Source: Halorubrum sp. F4 (lineage in GTDB: Archaea; Halobacteriota; Halobacteria; Halobacteriales; Haloferacaceae). From it: a stretch of DNA of 64,000 bases. The notes under the pieces were generated by a model. That model had not been told where the DNA came from. It saw nothing but the letters and a program-made list of their open reading frames with translations, and did not search any database. Positions 25,211-33,472 of this stretch are shown in pieces (position 1 is the first letter of the stretch; each line of letters starts with the position of its first letter). The DNA lies in contig NZ_JAPDFS010000005.1 in NCBI RefSeq assembly GCF_027257195.1, positions 44,442 through 108,441 on the forward strand. The letters are read 5' to 3'. The translations under genes and the position numbers were made by a program.

Positions 25211-26023
25211 TCACTCCTGACTCACTGACGACTCCCGTATCACCGCCGAGAGCGGCGTGGCAGCGCTCGCGAGCGACTCGAACCGTTCGTCCGCCCACTC
25301 GATGACCGTCTCGTCCGTGGTCTCGAAGACGCAGCGCGGGTTGTTTCGCTCGTCGTAGGCGACCACGCAGGCGACGTCGTCGTACCGGAAGAGGCCGTAC
25401 TCGATGGGTTCGGCGGAGACGTACACCGTCGCACCCTCGTCGGACAGGGCCCGGTCGGTCGCGGGCCCGAACTCCGCGATCGACGTCTCCAACACCTCCC
25501 GGTCGATGACCAACTCGATCTCCGCGCCCGCATCGAGTGCGGCTCCGGCCGCCTCGTTGTACTGGGTCGTGACGATCGGCGAGACGGCCCTGACGTCCGA
25601 TCCGCACGTGTCGCGGATCAACTCCACCACGCGGTCGAGCGCGGCCAGCGGATCGCGGTCGGTCGCCGCGGTGAGATCGCCCGTCTCGAGCCCGGCCGCG
25701 GGAAACGCCGCGCCTGCCCGCTGTAAGTCGGCGGCGAATCGCCCGTACCGGTCGCTGCGGTCGATCTCCGAGAGCAAGTCCTCGTAGGCGGCGTGAACGC
25801 GTTCGCCCGTCGGTGTCACGTGGTAGACACCGTCGCGTTTGACGACCCACCGACGCTCGCGGAATCCGGCCAGGATCCGCTGGACGGTGGTCCGCGTCGC
25901 GTCGACCGCGTCGGTCAGGGACGCCGGTCGTCGCGGATTTCGGTCGAGCGCCCGGAGGATCGCGATCCGTACCGGCGATCCGGCGAGGTATCGTGCGTCG
26001 TCGTGTCCGCTGTCGGACGCCAT
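25211..26023 (-). CDS. Winged-helix transcriptional regulator (FilR1-like)
   Basis: A 270-residue protein. Residues 10-85 are a winged helix (YLAGSPVRIAILRALDRNPR, then DATRTTVQRILAGFRERRWV). Residues about 130-250 resemble the methanogenesis-regulator FilR1-type domain: ALDRVVELIRDTCGSDVRAVSPI, IELVIDREVLETS, and LFRYDDVACVVAYDE. Haloarchaea have many such regulators, some responsive to membrane or redox signals; the target is unknown. It is divergent from the small hydrophobic gene across a 304-base gap. Confidence 0.82.
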   Translation of the reverse strand: MASDSGHDDARYLAGSPVRIAILRALDRNPRRPASLTDAVDATRTTVQRILAGFRERRWVVKRDGVYHVTPTGERVHAAYEDLLSEIDRSDRYGRFAADLQRAGAAFPAAGLETGDLTAATDRDPLAALDRVVELIRDTCGSDVRAVSPIVTTQYNEAAGAALDAGAEIELVIDREVLETSIAEFGPATDRALSDEGATVYVSAEPIEYGLFRYDDVACVVAYDERNNPRCVFETTDETVIEWADERFESLASAATPLSAVIRESSVSQE

Positions 26024-26327
26024 CGTCTCTCACTGAGATACGAACACCCGCGTGATAATCGTGTCGTCGGAGCGGACGCCGCCGCGGAGGCACCGTGGAC
26101 GGAGACCCGTACCCGATCCGACGAGAGGCGTGTCTTTGTGACGGGGGAATCGAACCTCGCGGCGACGTGAATCGAGATCTCGTGGCGAATCGCCGTGTCC
26201 GAAGCACCGTCGTGGAACCGTGTGGGCCTTCGAACCAATTTCTTTCAATATAGATGTAATTCAAACATTATAGACGTACCACTTCGCATAAGACTAGAAC
26301 TTAATCTCACGCGCATTCTGGTGTAAT
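26024..26327 (+). other. AT-richer gap with divergent promoters
   Basis: A 304-base gap without a gene. Near its left end GATTATCA on the minus strand (around 26057) is a likely TATA box for the regulator. From about 26220 the sequence becomes markedly AT-richer than the rest of the window. CTTAATCT (26300-26307) lies about 25 bases before the small-protein ATG at 26328 and fits a leaderless promoter. Confidence 0.5.
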
Positions 26328-26459
26328 ATGCCCGAAAGTGTTGCGGCATACCTGGCAGAGCACCCGAAGATGACCGGCGTCCTGTTCACCGCCCTGCTGC
26401 TGTTGACGCAGGCGGCCCCCGCGGCGGCGAACGCGGCACAGGCGACGCCCGGCCCGTAG
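26328..26459 (+). CDS. 43-residue hydrophobic small protein
   Basis: MPESVAAYLAEHPKMTGVLF leads into a single Leu/Ala-rich transmembrane stretch and an Ala-rich end closing in TPGP. The pattern ESVAAYLAEHPKMxGxLF plus a short hydrophobic segment recurs in many haloarchaeal small proteins (I recall them as a DUF7503-like family, not certain). A TATA box at correct leaderless distance supports expression. It is convergent with the CHAT gene, their stops only 13 bases apart. Function is unknown; the size and hydrophobicity would suit a membrane-active peptide or a small membrane anchor. Confidence 0.7.
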   Translation: MPESVAAYLAEHPKMTGVLFTALLLLTQAAPAAANAAQATPGP

Positions 26460-26472
26460 AACCGAAGCCGGA

Positions 26473-28647
26473 TCAAAGCGGCAGCAACTCGTCGCTCCAG
26501 TGGAGTTCGTCCTCGTAAAACACGGGGAGGGTTTCGAGCTGAAGCAACCCGGTTAGCTGCTCGGAACTGATCCCGCCTATTCTCGCGTCGCTCGGAACGG
26601 CATAGTTCTCGGAGATCCCCTCGATCGTGGGACTGTACATCGTTCCGACGCCGTACGGTCCGTTCGGATACGCCGACATCGTGAAGTTCCACGCCGAGCC
26701 GTCCGGCTCGATGTCGACGACGATCGCGATCCCGCTCCGACTCTGACAGATCGTGGTCGCCCCGTCGCCGACGACGATGTACTGGTGGCCGGTGAGCAGC
26801 TCCCGCTTCGCGACGTGGAGCGCGGTCCGGAGGTTGAACCCGCTGTTCATCAGGCGGGCGACGATCCGGCCGAGCTTCGTCGCCGGCGAGTTCGCGACGT
26901 CGCTGAGCGTGACGATCCCGCCTCGGCTCCCGCGGTGGATCAGGGCTTCCCCCTGCTCGTAGGACTGACAGGCGTTGAGGAGGAACGCGCTGACGCTGAC
27001 CTGGAGGTCCTCGCGTGTGAGATCGAGGTAGTCGTCGGTACACTGCATCCCTCGATCGTCGACGTGGCCGACGTAGTGGAGGAAGTCGACGTCGGCCGCG
27101 AGGGCCTCGCGCATCTCCGCGCGGGTGAGGTCGTGGCGCACCTCGATGTCGAACTGGACCATGTCCCGGAGCCCGTAGAGCTCCGACACCTTCCCCTCCT
27201 CGCGCATCTGTTCGTCGTTACAGACGACGAGCACCGAGATGCGCGACTGCTCGACGGCACCCGTCTCCAGCCGTCGGCGGTAGGCGTCGAGCGTGGCCTT
27301 GTTCGCGTCGAGCGGAACCCCGTCGCCGACCCAGGCGTGCTCGACCGTCTCGACCGGATCGGGACGGACGAACTCGGCGGACCCGAGCGCGGCTCCGTGG
27401 TCGCCCGGGGCGTCGGCCCCGCGCGGTCCGGCCCCACGACGAGTCGGATCGCCACCGAGATCGGGACCATCCCCGGGCTCGGGACCGCTTCCGGGATCGG
27501 AACCGCCGCCGACGCCCGTCCCGCCACGGACGAACTCGGCGGGCCCGGGATCGGGCGCTCGGAGGAAACCGATCCCGCCTCCGGGACCGGTGTCGGCCGG
27601 CGTGACCGTCTCCGGCGACCGAACGATGGAGAGCTCGCCGGCCACGAACGGGAGCGCCTCGACGTTATTCGGGTCGGGCCGGACGTCGGTCGTGAGCGTC
27701 CATCGGGGGAGCTCCGGCTCGATCCGCTCGAACGGCACCTCGAGGTACGCTCCGAGCCGCTCGGCGAGCGGAGCCTCGTACAGCGCGGCCCAGTCGAGGT
27801 CGGCGACGGTCGTCTCCCGCTCGTGGAGGTCGACCGGGTAGAACCCCTCCGTCCGGGCGATACAGTCGAAGTGGAACGACTGCCGGAGGGCCTCGGCGGC
27901 CCGCCGCTCGACGTCCGGTTCGAGCGAGTGTACCCAGCCGTCGCCCTCGATCCGCGCGGCGGAACCCGGAACCACCTCGGCCGCGAAGTAGTACGCGAGC
28001 GGGACGACGGGGTAGACGTCCCGGTAGGAGGGAGGGACCACGATCCGCACGCCGCTTTCGGGTCGCTCGATCCGGTCGGGCACGTGGAACTCCGTTCCCG
28101 GCTCGATGAGGGGCGGGTGTCCGCGGAGCGTCGGGAAGGAGCGCTCCGGGCTCGTCGTCTGGAGGGCCGATCCGAGGTGCGAGATCGCGTCCATCAGCGA
28201 CTCCGGGTCCGTCGGCGTCGTGATCGTCCCCGCCGGCCGCTGATGGAGCGACCGGAATCCGAGGGTCACCTCGGTGGGCGTCTCGAGGTCGATCCGGGTG
28301 GTTCGATCGGTCGTCGTGACGGAGAACCCGGACTCGAAGTGCGAGTAGAGCTTCGTGGGCGCGGGGTCGATACCGAGGTGGTACTCCCCCGCGGGCATCG
28401 TGAGGTCGTCGCCGCGCGCGAGCAGGGCTCCGTCGCTGGATCGGGTCTCGACGACCGCGATCCGCGGGATCTCGATGGAGCCGGTCTCGACGGTCACGCT
28501 CGCGTCGACCGGGAAGTAGTGGTCCTCGACGGGAGAGGGCCGCGGGGTGACCGGCCGGTCGGTGTAGAGTTCGAACTGCGTGTTCTCGATGTGGTCCGTG
28601 ATCGTGAGACCGGGCGCGTCACACAGCGGGTCGATGTCGATGCTCAT
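26473..28647 (-). CDS. CHAT-domain (caspase-like) protein
   Basis: A 724-residue protein. Residues 1-340 are a beta-rich region of no recognised family. Residues about 345-430 are a Gly/Pro/Asp-rich linker with repetitive character. Residues about 440-690 form a CHAT-type caspase fold: the catalytic His528 in HYVGH, Cys560 in LLNACQSYEQG, then GGIVTLSDVANSPATKLGRI and ALHVAKRELL in the positions seen in CHAT domains. The His/Cys pair is intact, so protease activity is plausible. CHAT proteins often act in immunity or regulated cell death. The start at 28647 (MSIDIDPLCD) follows the end of shadow-like sequence. Its neighbours are a tiny hydrophobic protein (convergent) and an AstE-like gene (divergent). 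Confidence 0.8.
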   Translation of the reverse strand: MSIDIDPLCDAPGLTITDHIENTQFELYTDRPVTPRPSPVEDHYFPVDASVTVETGSIEIPRIAVVETRSSDGALLARGDDLTMPAGEYHLGIDPAPTKLYSHFESGFSVTTTDRTTRIDLETPTEVTLGFRSLHQRPAGTITTPTDPESLMDAISHLGSALQTTSPERSFPTLRGHPPLIEPGTEFHVPDRIERPESGVRIVVPPSYRDVYPVVPLAYYFAAEVVPGSAARIEGDGWVHSLEPDVERRAAEALRQSFHFDCIARTEGFYPVDLHERETTVADLDWAALYEAPLAERLGAYLEVPFERIEPELPRWTLTTDVRPDPNNVEALPFVAGELSIVRSPETVTPADTGPGGGIGFLRAPDPGPAEFVRGGTGVGGGSDPGSGPEPGDGPDLGGDPTRRGAGPRGADAPGDHGAALGSAEFVRPDPVETVEHAWVGDGVPLDANKATLDAYRRRLETGAVEQSRISVLVVCNDEQMREEGKVSELYGLRDMVQFDIEVRHDLTRAEMREALAADVDFLHYVGHVDDRGMQCTDDYLDLTREDLQVSVSAFLLNACQSYEQGEALIHRGSRGGIVTLSDVANSPATKLGRIVARLMNSGFNLRTALHVAKRELLTGHQYIVVGDGATTICQSRSGIAIVVDIEPDGSAWNFTMSAYPNGPYGVGTMYSPTIEGISENYAVPSDARIGGISSEQLTGLLQLETLPVFYEDELHWSDELLPL

Positions 28648-28736
28648 GTGCGGTGGGCCGCGATCGGCCGTCGGGACGGCGGTAACTACCGTCCGTTCGG
28701 CGGAAGCGGGTGTAAACCTTGTGTCGCCGACTCGCC

Positions 28737-28811
28737 CGTTCGTCGATCCGGCGGAGTCGTCCGCTCGTCGCTCCGGCAGGGTCGTCAGTTCGTCGATCCG
28801 GCGGGATCGCC
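28737..28811. repeat. Three 25-bp tandem direct repeats between divergent genes
   Basis: Units at 28737-28761, 28762-28786 and 28787-28811 share the core TCGTCG-A/C-TCCGGC and end in G-A/G-G-A/T-CG-T/C-C. They sit in the 250-base spacer between the CHAT gene and the AstE-like gene, 90 bases above each start. Exact 25-base spacing without length variation suggests binding sites for a repeated regulator. Confidence 0.6.
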
Positions 28812-28897
28812 CCGGATCGCGCGTCGTCGGCCGACCCGAGGGGCGGAAACCGCCGCCGACCGAACGGATAAAGGGGCCGCCGACCCACGTCCGCGTA

Positions 28898-29854
28898 ATG
28901 ATCACGCTGGGTACGGCGCGAGCGTCCCCGGGCGAGACGGACACCGGCCGTCTCGAGGTGGGCGAGACGCGGGACGGGAGCCCGGTCCGGCTCCCCGTCG
29001 CCGTCATCAACGGGTCCGAGGAGGGGAAGACCCTCTACGTACAGGCGGTCAGCGACGGCGACGAACTCAACGGGTTGGGCGTCGTGAACCGATTCGTTCC
29101 CCGCGTCGATCCGACGGATCTGTCCGGCGTCGTCCTCGTCGTCGGGATCGTCAACTACTTCGCGTTTCAGGTGGCCGAGCACCGGAACCCGATCGACGAC
29201 CGCAAGATGAACCGCGGATACCCCGGCGACGCGGACGGCACGACGAGCGAGCGGATCGCCCACGCGACCTTCGAGGAGGCGAAACGCGCCGACCTGATCG
29301 TCGATCTCCACCAGGGGTCGACGAGCCGCATGATAAACGAGACGCGGGTCCGCTGCGGGATCAGACACCACCTCCACGGGGACTGTCTCGAGCTGGCGAA
29401 GGTGTTCGGCTGCGGGCACGTGCTCGACATCAAGGGGCCAGACGGTCAGCTCGCGCGGGCCGGCCCCGACCAGGGGATCCCGACGATCGATCCCGAGCTC
29501 GGCGGCTGCGTCGGGTGGGACGAGGAGTCGATCCGATACGGCGTCGAGGGACTGTTCAACGTGCTCCGCCACTACGGCTTCCTCGACGGGAGCGTCGAGG
29601 TCGAAGAACAGGTCCGGGCCCGCGGGTTCGACCAGTACGGGTCGCCGGCGGGCGGGCTCGTCCGGTTCGAGGCCGCCCTCGGCGACCGGGTGTCCGCGGG
29701 CGAGACGCTCTTCGAGGTGACCGACACCTTCGGCGAACGAAAGGGTCGGGTGACCGCCGACGCCGACGGCGTGTTCTGGCGGACCCGCCGGCTCCCGCAG
29801 GTCGCCGCGGGCGAGTACGTCTGCTCCGTCGGGACCAACGTCGACCGATACTGA
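28898..29854 (+). CDS. Succinylglutamate desuccinylase/aspartoacylase-like protein
   Basis: A 318-residue M14-like zinc hydrolase relative. The first motif, normally HGDEING, is SDGDELNG here, so the usual zinc-binding histidine is Asp or displaced while the Glu remains. The NRGYPGD arginine motif and DLIVDLHQGS with its histidine are present. The C-terminal 80 residues form a biotinyl/lipoyl-like beta domain as in AstE-type proteins. The substrate is unknown. The stop overlaps the next ATG (TGATG), so it is co-translated with the threonine-synthase-like gene. With one ligand changed, activity is uncertain. Confidence 0.78.
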   Translation: MITLGTARASPGETDTGRLEVGETRDGSPVRLPVAVINGSEEGKTLYVQAVSDGDELNGLGVVNRFVPRVDPTDLSGVVLVVGIVNYFAFQVAEHRNPIDDRKMNRGYPGDADGTTSERIAHATFEEAKRADLIVDLHQGSTSRMINETRVRCGIRHHLHGDCLELAKVFGCGHVLDIKGPDGQLARAGPDQGIPTIDPELGGCVGWDEESIRYGVEGLFNVLRHYGFLDGSVEVEEQVRARGFDQYGSPAGGLVRFEAALGDRVSAGETLFEVTDTFGERKGRVTADADGVFWRTRRLPQVAAGEYVCSVGTNVDRY

Positions 29855-31041
29855 TGCCGGGATCCGACCGCGACGACGACACGACCCGATCCCTGGCGTG
29901 TTCCGACTGTGGGACCACGTTTCCGGATCGTTGGCGCTGTACGTGCGGCTCCCCTCTCGAGTTCGTGGACCGGCCGGTCCCGTCGGGCGGAGCGCCCGAC
30001 CCCGGCGCGTTCGACGCACGACTGGGCCTGTGGACCTTCGAGGACTTCATCGCCGTCGGCGACGACTCGGCCGATCGGGTGACCCTCGGCGAGGGCTCGA
30101 CGCCGCTCGTCGACGCCGACGGGGCCGCGGGCGACGCCCTCGACGACCCGTGGAACGCCGAGTTCAAGCTCGAGTACGTCTTCCCGACGGGCTCGTTCAA
30201 GGACCGCGGCGCGACGACGACGCTCACGCGTGCTCGTGAGTTGGGCGTCGATCGGGTCGTCGAGGACTCCTCGGGCAACGCCGGGGCCGCGATCGCGACC
30301 TACGCGGCCCGCGCGGGGATCGACGCCGAGGTGTACGTCCCCGCCGACGTGAAGGAGGCGAAGCTCCGGGCGATACGTCGAGCCGGCGCGACGCCGGTAC
30401 GGGTGGAGGGGTCGCGCGCGGACGTGACCGACGCGTGCGTGGCCGCGCTCGATCCGGACGCGGAGCGTTCCGATTCCGAGGGAACCGACTCCGCCTGGTA
30501 CGCGAGCCACGCCTGGAACCCGGCCTTCTTCGAGGGGACCGCCACCGTCGCCTACGAGATCGCACGCCAGCGTGACTGGGAGGCACCCGACGCGGTCGTG
30601 ACCCCGCTCGGACACGGCACGCTCTTTCTCGGCGCGTACCGGGGGTTCGAGCGACTCCGCGAGGCCGGCTGGATCGATTCGGTTCCGCGGCTCTACGGCG
30701 CGCAGGCGGCCGGAACCGCGCCGATCGTTCGGGCGCTCCACGGTCCCGAGGCGGCCGATCCCGACGGGAAACGCAACGAGTCGGCGGACGGGATCCGGAT
30801 CGCCGAGCCGGTTCGACGGGAGGAGGTCCTCGAGGCGATACGCGGGACCGGCGGCGACGCGGTCGCGGTCACCGAGGCCGCGGGCGATCGAGAGCTCGAC
30901 CGGCTCCACGCCGCGGGGTTTTACACCGAACCGACGTGTGCGGTCGCGCCGGCCGCCCTCCGCGAGTTCCGCGCTCGCGGGGCCATCGACGCCGACGAGG
31001 ACGTCGTCGTCCCGCTGACCGGGAGCGGGCTGAAGGGCTGA
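29854..31041 (+). CDS. Threonine synthase-like PLP enzyme
   Basis: A 395-residue fold-type II PLP enzyme. An N-terminal zinc ribbon (ACSDCGTTF...CTCGSPLEF) precedes TLGEGSTPLV, the PLP lysine in PTGSFKDRGATT, the phosphate loop SSGNAG and a C-terminal LTGSGLKG. A second, more canonical threonine synthase lies at 44865, so this copy may have a different substrate. It is coupled to the AstE-like gene by a one-base stop/start overlap, suggesting a shared amino-acid pathway. Confidence 0.85.
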   Translation: MPGSDRDDDTTRSLACSDCGTTFPDRWRCTCGSPLEFVDRPVPSGGAPDPGAFDARLGLWTFEDFIAVGDDSADRVTLGEGSTPLVDADGAAGDALDDPWNAEFKLEYVFPTGSFKDRGATTTLTRARELGVDRVVEDSSGNAGAAIATYAARAGIDAEVYVPADVKEAKLRAIRRAGATPVRVEGSRADVTDACVAALDPDAERSDSEGTDSAWYASHAWNPAFFEGTATVAYEIARQRDWEAPDAVVTPLGHGTLFLGAYRGFERLREAGWIDSVPRLYGAQAAGTAPIVRALHGPEAADPDGKRNESADGIRIAEPVRREEVLEAIRGTGGDAVAVTEAAGDRELDRLHAAGFYTEPTCAVAPAALREFRARGAIDADEDVVVPLTGSGLKG

Positions 31042-31132
31042 CGGCTCGGGGCCGACTGAAGAACTGACGGGTCGAGAGCCGGCATCCCCCGGCACCGACA
31101 TCGCTTTTCGACGGCGGGTCGTTCGACTGCGC

Positions 31133-32035
31133 ATGGAGGTCCTCGTGTACGGCGCCGGCGCGCTGGGCAGCCTCGTCGGCGGACTGCTCGCGCGCGCCCA
31201 CGACGTGACGCTCGTCGGCCGGAACCCGCACATGCGACGAGTCCACGAGGAGGGACTGCGGATCGAAGGGCGGATCGACGCGTGCGTCCGGCCGCGAGCG
31301 CTGACGGACGGCCGCGATCGGTCGGCGGACCTCGCGCTGGTGACGACGAAGGCGTACGACACGGACGCGGCGGCGCGGGCGCTCGCGACCGGTGAGTACG
31401 ACGCGGTCTGCTCGCTCCAGAACGGGCTCACCGAGGAGCGGCTCGTCGCGGCGCTCGAGCCCCCCGTCCTCGCGGGGACGGCGAGCTACGGCGCGCGCCT
31501 CCTCGAGCCCGGACGCGTGCGGTGTACCGGGATCGGCGAGGTCGTCGTCGGGTCGCTCGCCGGCGGCGGGAGCGCGCTCGCCGACCGGGTCGCCCGGGCG
31601 TTCGCCGATGCCGGGATCGAGGCGGCCGCCGCCGTCGACATGCCCCGGCGACGGTACGAGAAGCTCGCGGTCAACGCGGGGATCAACGGTCCCTCGGCGC
31701 TCGCGCGGGTCACGAACGGGGAGACGCTCGAGGGGCCGGCGGGGGGCATCGCCCGAGAGGCGGCACGCGAGGTCGCTCGCGTCGCGAAACCGGAGGGGAT
31801 CGAACTGGCGGAGCCGGCGGCGGTCGACGCGCTCGAGCGCGTCGCTCGCGACACGGCGGCGAACCGCTCGTCGATGTGCGAGGACGTCACGGCCGGCCGG
31901 CGGACCGAGGTCGACGCGATCTACGGGGTCGTCCTCGAGCGCGCTGCTCGGCGGGAGGTTCCGGTGCCGACGTGCCGGACGCTGGCGTCCGTGATACGGG
32001 CGTGGGAGGCGGGGCAGGGACTCCGGAGGCAGTGA
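31133..32035 (+). CDS. panE: 2-Dehydropantoate 2-reductase
   Basis: A 300-residue NADPH-dependent reductase that makes pantoate for CoA synthesis. The N-terminal Rossmann motif is VYGAGALGSLVGGLLA; VTTKAYDT and CSLQNGLTEE follow, then the catalytic-lysine region RYEKLAVNAGINGPSAL and ANRSSMCEDVTAGRRTEVD. All match PanE/ApbA. Monocistronic with a TTTTCG-type box upstream. Confidence 0.92.
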   Translation: MEVLVYGAGALGSLVGGLLARAHDVTLVGRNPHMRRVHEEGLRIEGRIDACVRPRALTDGRDRSADLALVTTKAYDTDAAARALATGEYDAVCSLQNGLTEERLVAALEPPVLAGTASYGARLLEPGRVRCTGIGEVVVGSLAGGGSALADRVARAFADAGIEAAAAVDMPRRRYEKLAVNAGINGPSALARVTNGETLEGPAGGIAREAAREVARVAKPEGIELAEPAAVDALERVARDTAANRSSMCEDVTAGRRTEVDAIYGVVLERAARREVPVPTCRTLASVIRAWEAGQGLRRQ

Positions 32036-32075
32036 ATCGACGTACCGATCGAAGGGTGTTAGCGGGTCGTCGCGG

Positions 32076-32297
32076 TCAACACCACTCCTCGAGGACGGTC
32101 GCGTTCTGCTCGTCGACGGAGAGCCACGCGTTCTCGCGGGAGACGTCGGCGATCACGAGTTCCGGTCGCGACGAGGAGGAGTCGATCGACGCCATCACGT
32201 CGGTCGAGGAAGGGCCCGTCGGCTCCGCGTCCGTCGGCAGCGCCGTCCGCCGACGGTCGGGGTCCGGGTCGTCCCAGGGAGTGGAACTCCGTGACAT
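32076..32297 (-). CDS. Conserved haloarchaeal small protein
   Basis: A 73-residue protein with a disordered N-terminal half (MSRSSTPWDDPDPDRRR) and a conserved ending PELVIADVSRENAWLSV, then ATVLEEW. I recall this C-terminal signature in many haloarchaeal genomes (probably a DUF75xx family, number not certain). No function known. It is convergent with panE. Confidence 0.65.
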   Translation of the reverse strand: MSRSSTPWDDPDPDRRRTALPTDAEPTGPSSTDVMASIDSSSSRPELVIADVSRENAWLSVDEQNATVLEEWC

Positions 32298-32623
32298 GAT
32301 TGTGATTAGTTCACAGCCCGTCAAAAGGGTTGCGAACCGCGAACCGAGATCCGTCGGAAGACGCGGCGATTCGTGCCGGGATCGACGACGGAGCCGAGCG
32401 ATCGTCGTCGATCCGACGATCACCACGGCGGTGACGGACGATCGGAGGACGGGAGGAACGGCGGGACGTGATGAACGGCGGGACGGGAGGAACGGTGGGA
32501 GACCGCGGTGACGACGCGACGCCGGGAGGCCGCGATGACGACGCGACGACCGCGTGCCGACGTCGATCCGGGCCGTGATCGCCCTTCGGGGGATACAAGA
32601 GGAGCGACGCTGAAAGACGGGGC
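32298..32623. other. Gap with purine-rich tandem repeats
   Basis: No gene in these 326 bases. Positions 32449-32552 hold degenerate direct repeats: GGGAGGAACGGCGGGAC, GATGAACGGCGGGAC and GGGAGGAACGGTGGGAG follow each other, then CCGCGGTGACGACGCGAC and CCGCGATGACGACGCGAC. GATACAAG near 32591 is a possible TATA box for the CBS gene. Confidence 0.5.
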
Positions 32624-33472
32624 ATGAACGTAGCAGACGCCATGACGCCGCGGACCGATCTCGTCGTCGTCGAGATCCCCGGCAGCCGGAACGACGTGTT
32701 GGAGTACCTCCAGGAGTACGGCTTCTCCTCCGTCCCCGTCGTCAAGGACGTCGGCGGCGAGGAGGTGTACCGCGGGCTCGTCTCCCGGGACGACCTCATC
32801 GACCAGCCGGACGAGGACCAGCTCGCGCTGTTGATGCGCGAGGTGCCGGCGACGACCACGGACGCGACGATCGAGGAGGCGGCCGCGACGATGGTCTCGG
32901 AGCGCTCCCGCCGGCTCCCGGTCGTCGACGGCGACGAGCTCGTCGGGATCGTGACCGTCACCGACGTGGTTCGGGCGATCGCTCGCGGCGAGGTCGACGG
33001 TGACGAGCCGGTCGAGGGACTCGCGACCCGCGAGGTCAACGCCACGCACGTGGAGACGCCGCTGCCGGTCGCGGAACGAGAGATCGGCCTCGCCGGCGTC
33101 CCGTACGCGGTCGTGCTCGACGACGACGCGGACATGGCGGGGATCCTCACCGAGGTCGACGTGCTCGAGGTCGCACGCGTCGTCGAGGGCGAGGCGAGCA
33201 CGGGCGACTCGATCGCGGAGCAGGACTCGGAGTGGTCCTGGGAGGGGATCAAGGCGACGGGCGCGCGCTACCTCCCGACCCGCAACGTCGAGATCCCGGC
33301 GGGCGCGACGCGCCACTTCATGACCGACGAGATCGTTACCGTCGGCGGCACGCGGACCGCGAAGGAGGTCGCCCAGGAGCTGATCTCCAACGACATCGAG
33401 CAGGTCCCGCTCGTGAACGGGACGGAGCTGTCGGGGGTCGTCCGGGACATCGATCTCCTGGAGGGGATCTGA
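32624..33472 (+). CDS. Four-CBS-domain protein
   Basis: A 282-residue cytosolic protein made of two CBS pairs: MNVADAMTPRTDLVVVEIPG..., a second around TDATIEEAAATMVSERSRRLPVVDGDELVG, a third around residues 130-185 and a fourth in the last 60 residues (HFMTDEIVTVGGTRTAKEVA). CBS pairs bind adenine nucleotides and act as energy sensors. Its stop overlaps the glyS start by one base (TGATG), so it is co-translated with glycyl-tRNA synthetase. A role in tuning translation is a guess from that position. Confidence 0.9.
   Translation: MNVADAMTPRTDLVVVEIPGSRNDVLEYLQEYGFSSVPVVKDVGGEEVYRGLVSRDDLIDQPDEDQLALLMREVPATTTDATIEEAAATMVSERSRRLPVVDGDELVGIVTVTDVVRAIARGEVDGDEPVEGLATREVNATHVETPLPVAEREIGLAGVPYAVVLDDDADMAGILTEVDVLEVARVVEGEASTGDSIAEQDSEWSWEGIKATGARYLPTRNVEIPAGATRHFMTDEIVTVGGTRTAKEVAQELISNDIEQVPLVNGTELSGVVRDIDLLEGI

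Noticed and set aside
26785-29853. Plus-strand open frame running up to the threonine-synthase-like gene (over 1000 codons)
   Set aside because: Shadow of the CHAT gene and of another frame; the real gene begins at the ATG overlapping the AstE-like stop at 29854.
29854-31041. Calling this gene thrC
   Set aside because: A more canonical threonine synthase lies at 44865; this copy is left without a symbol.
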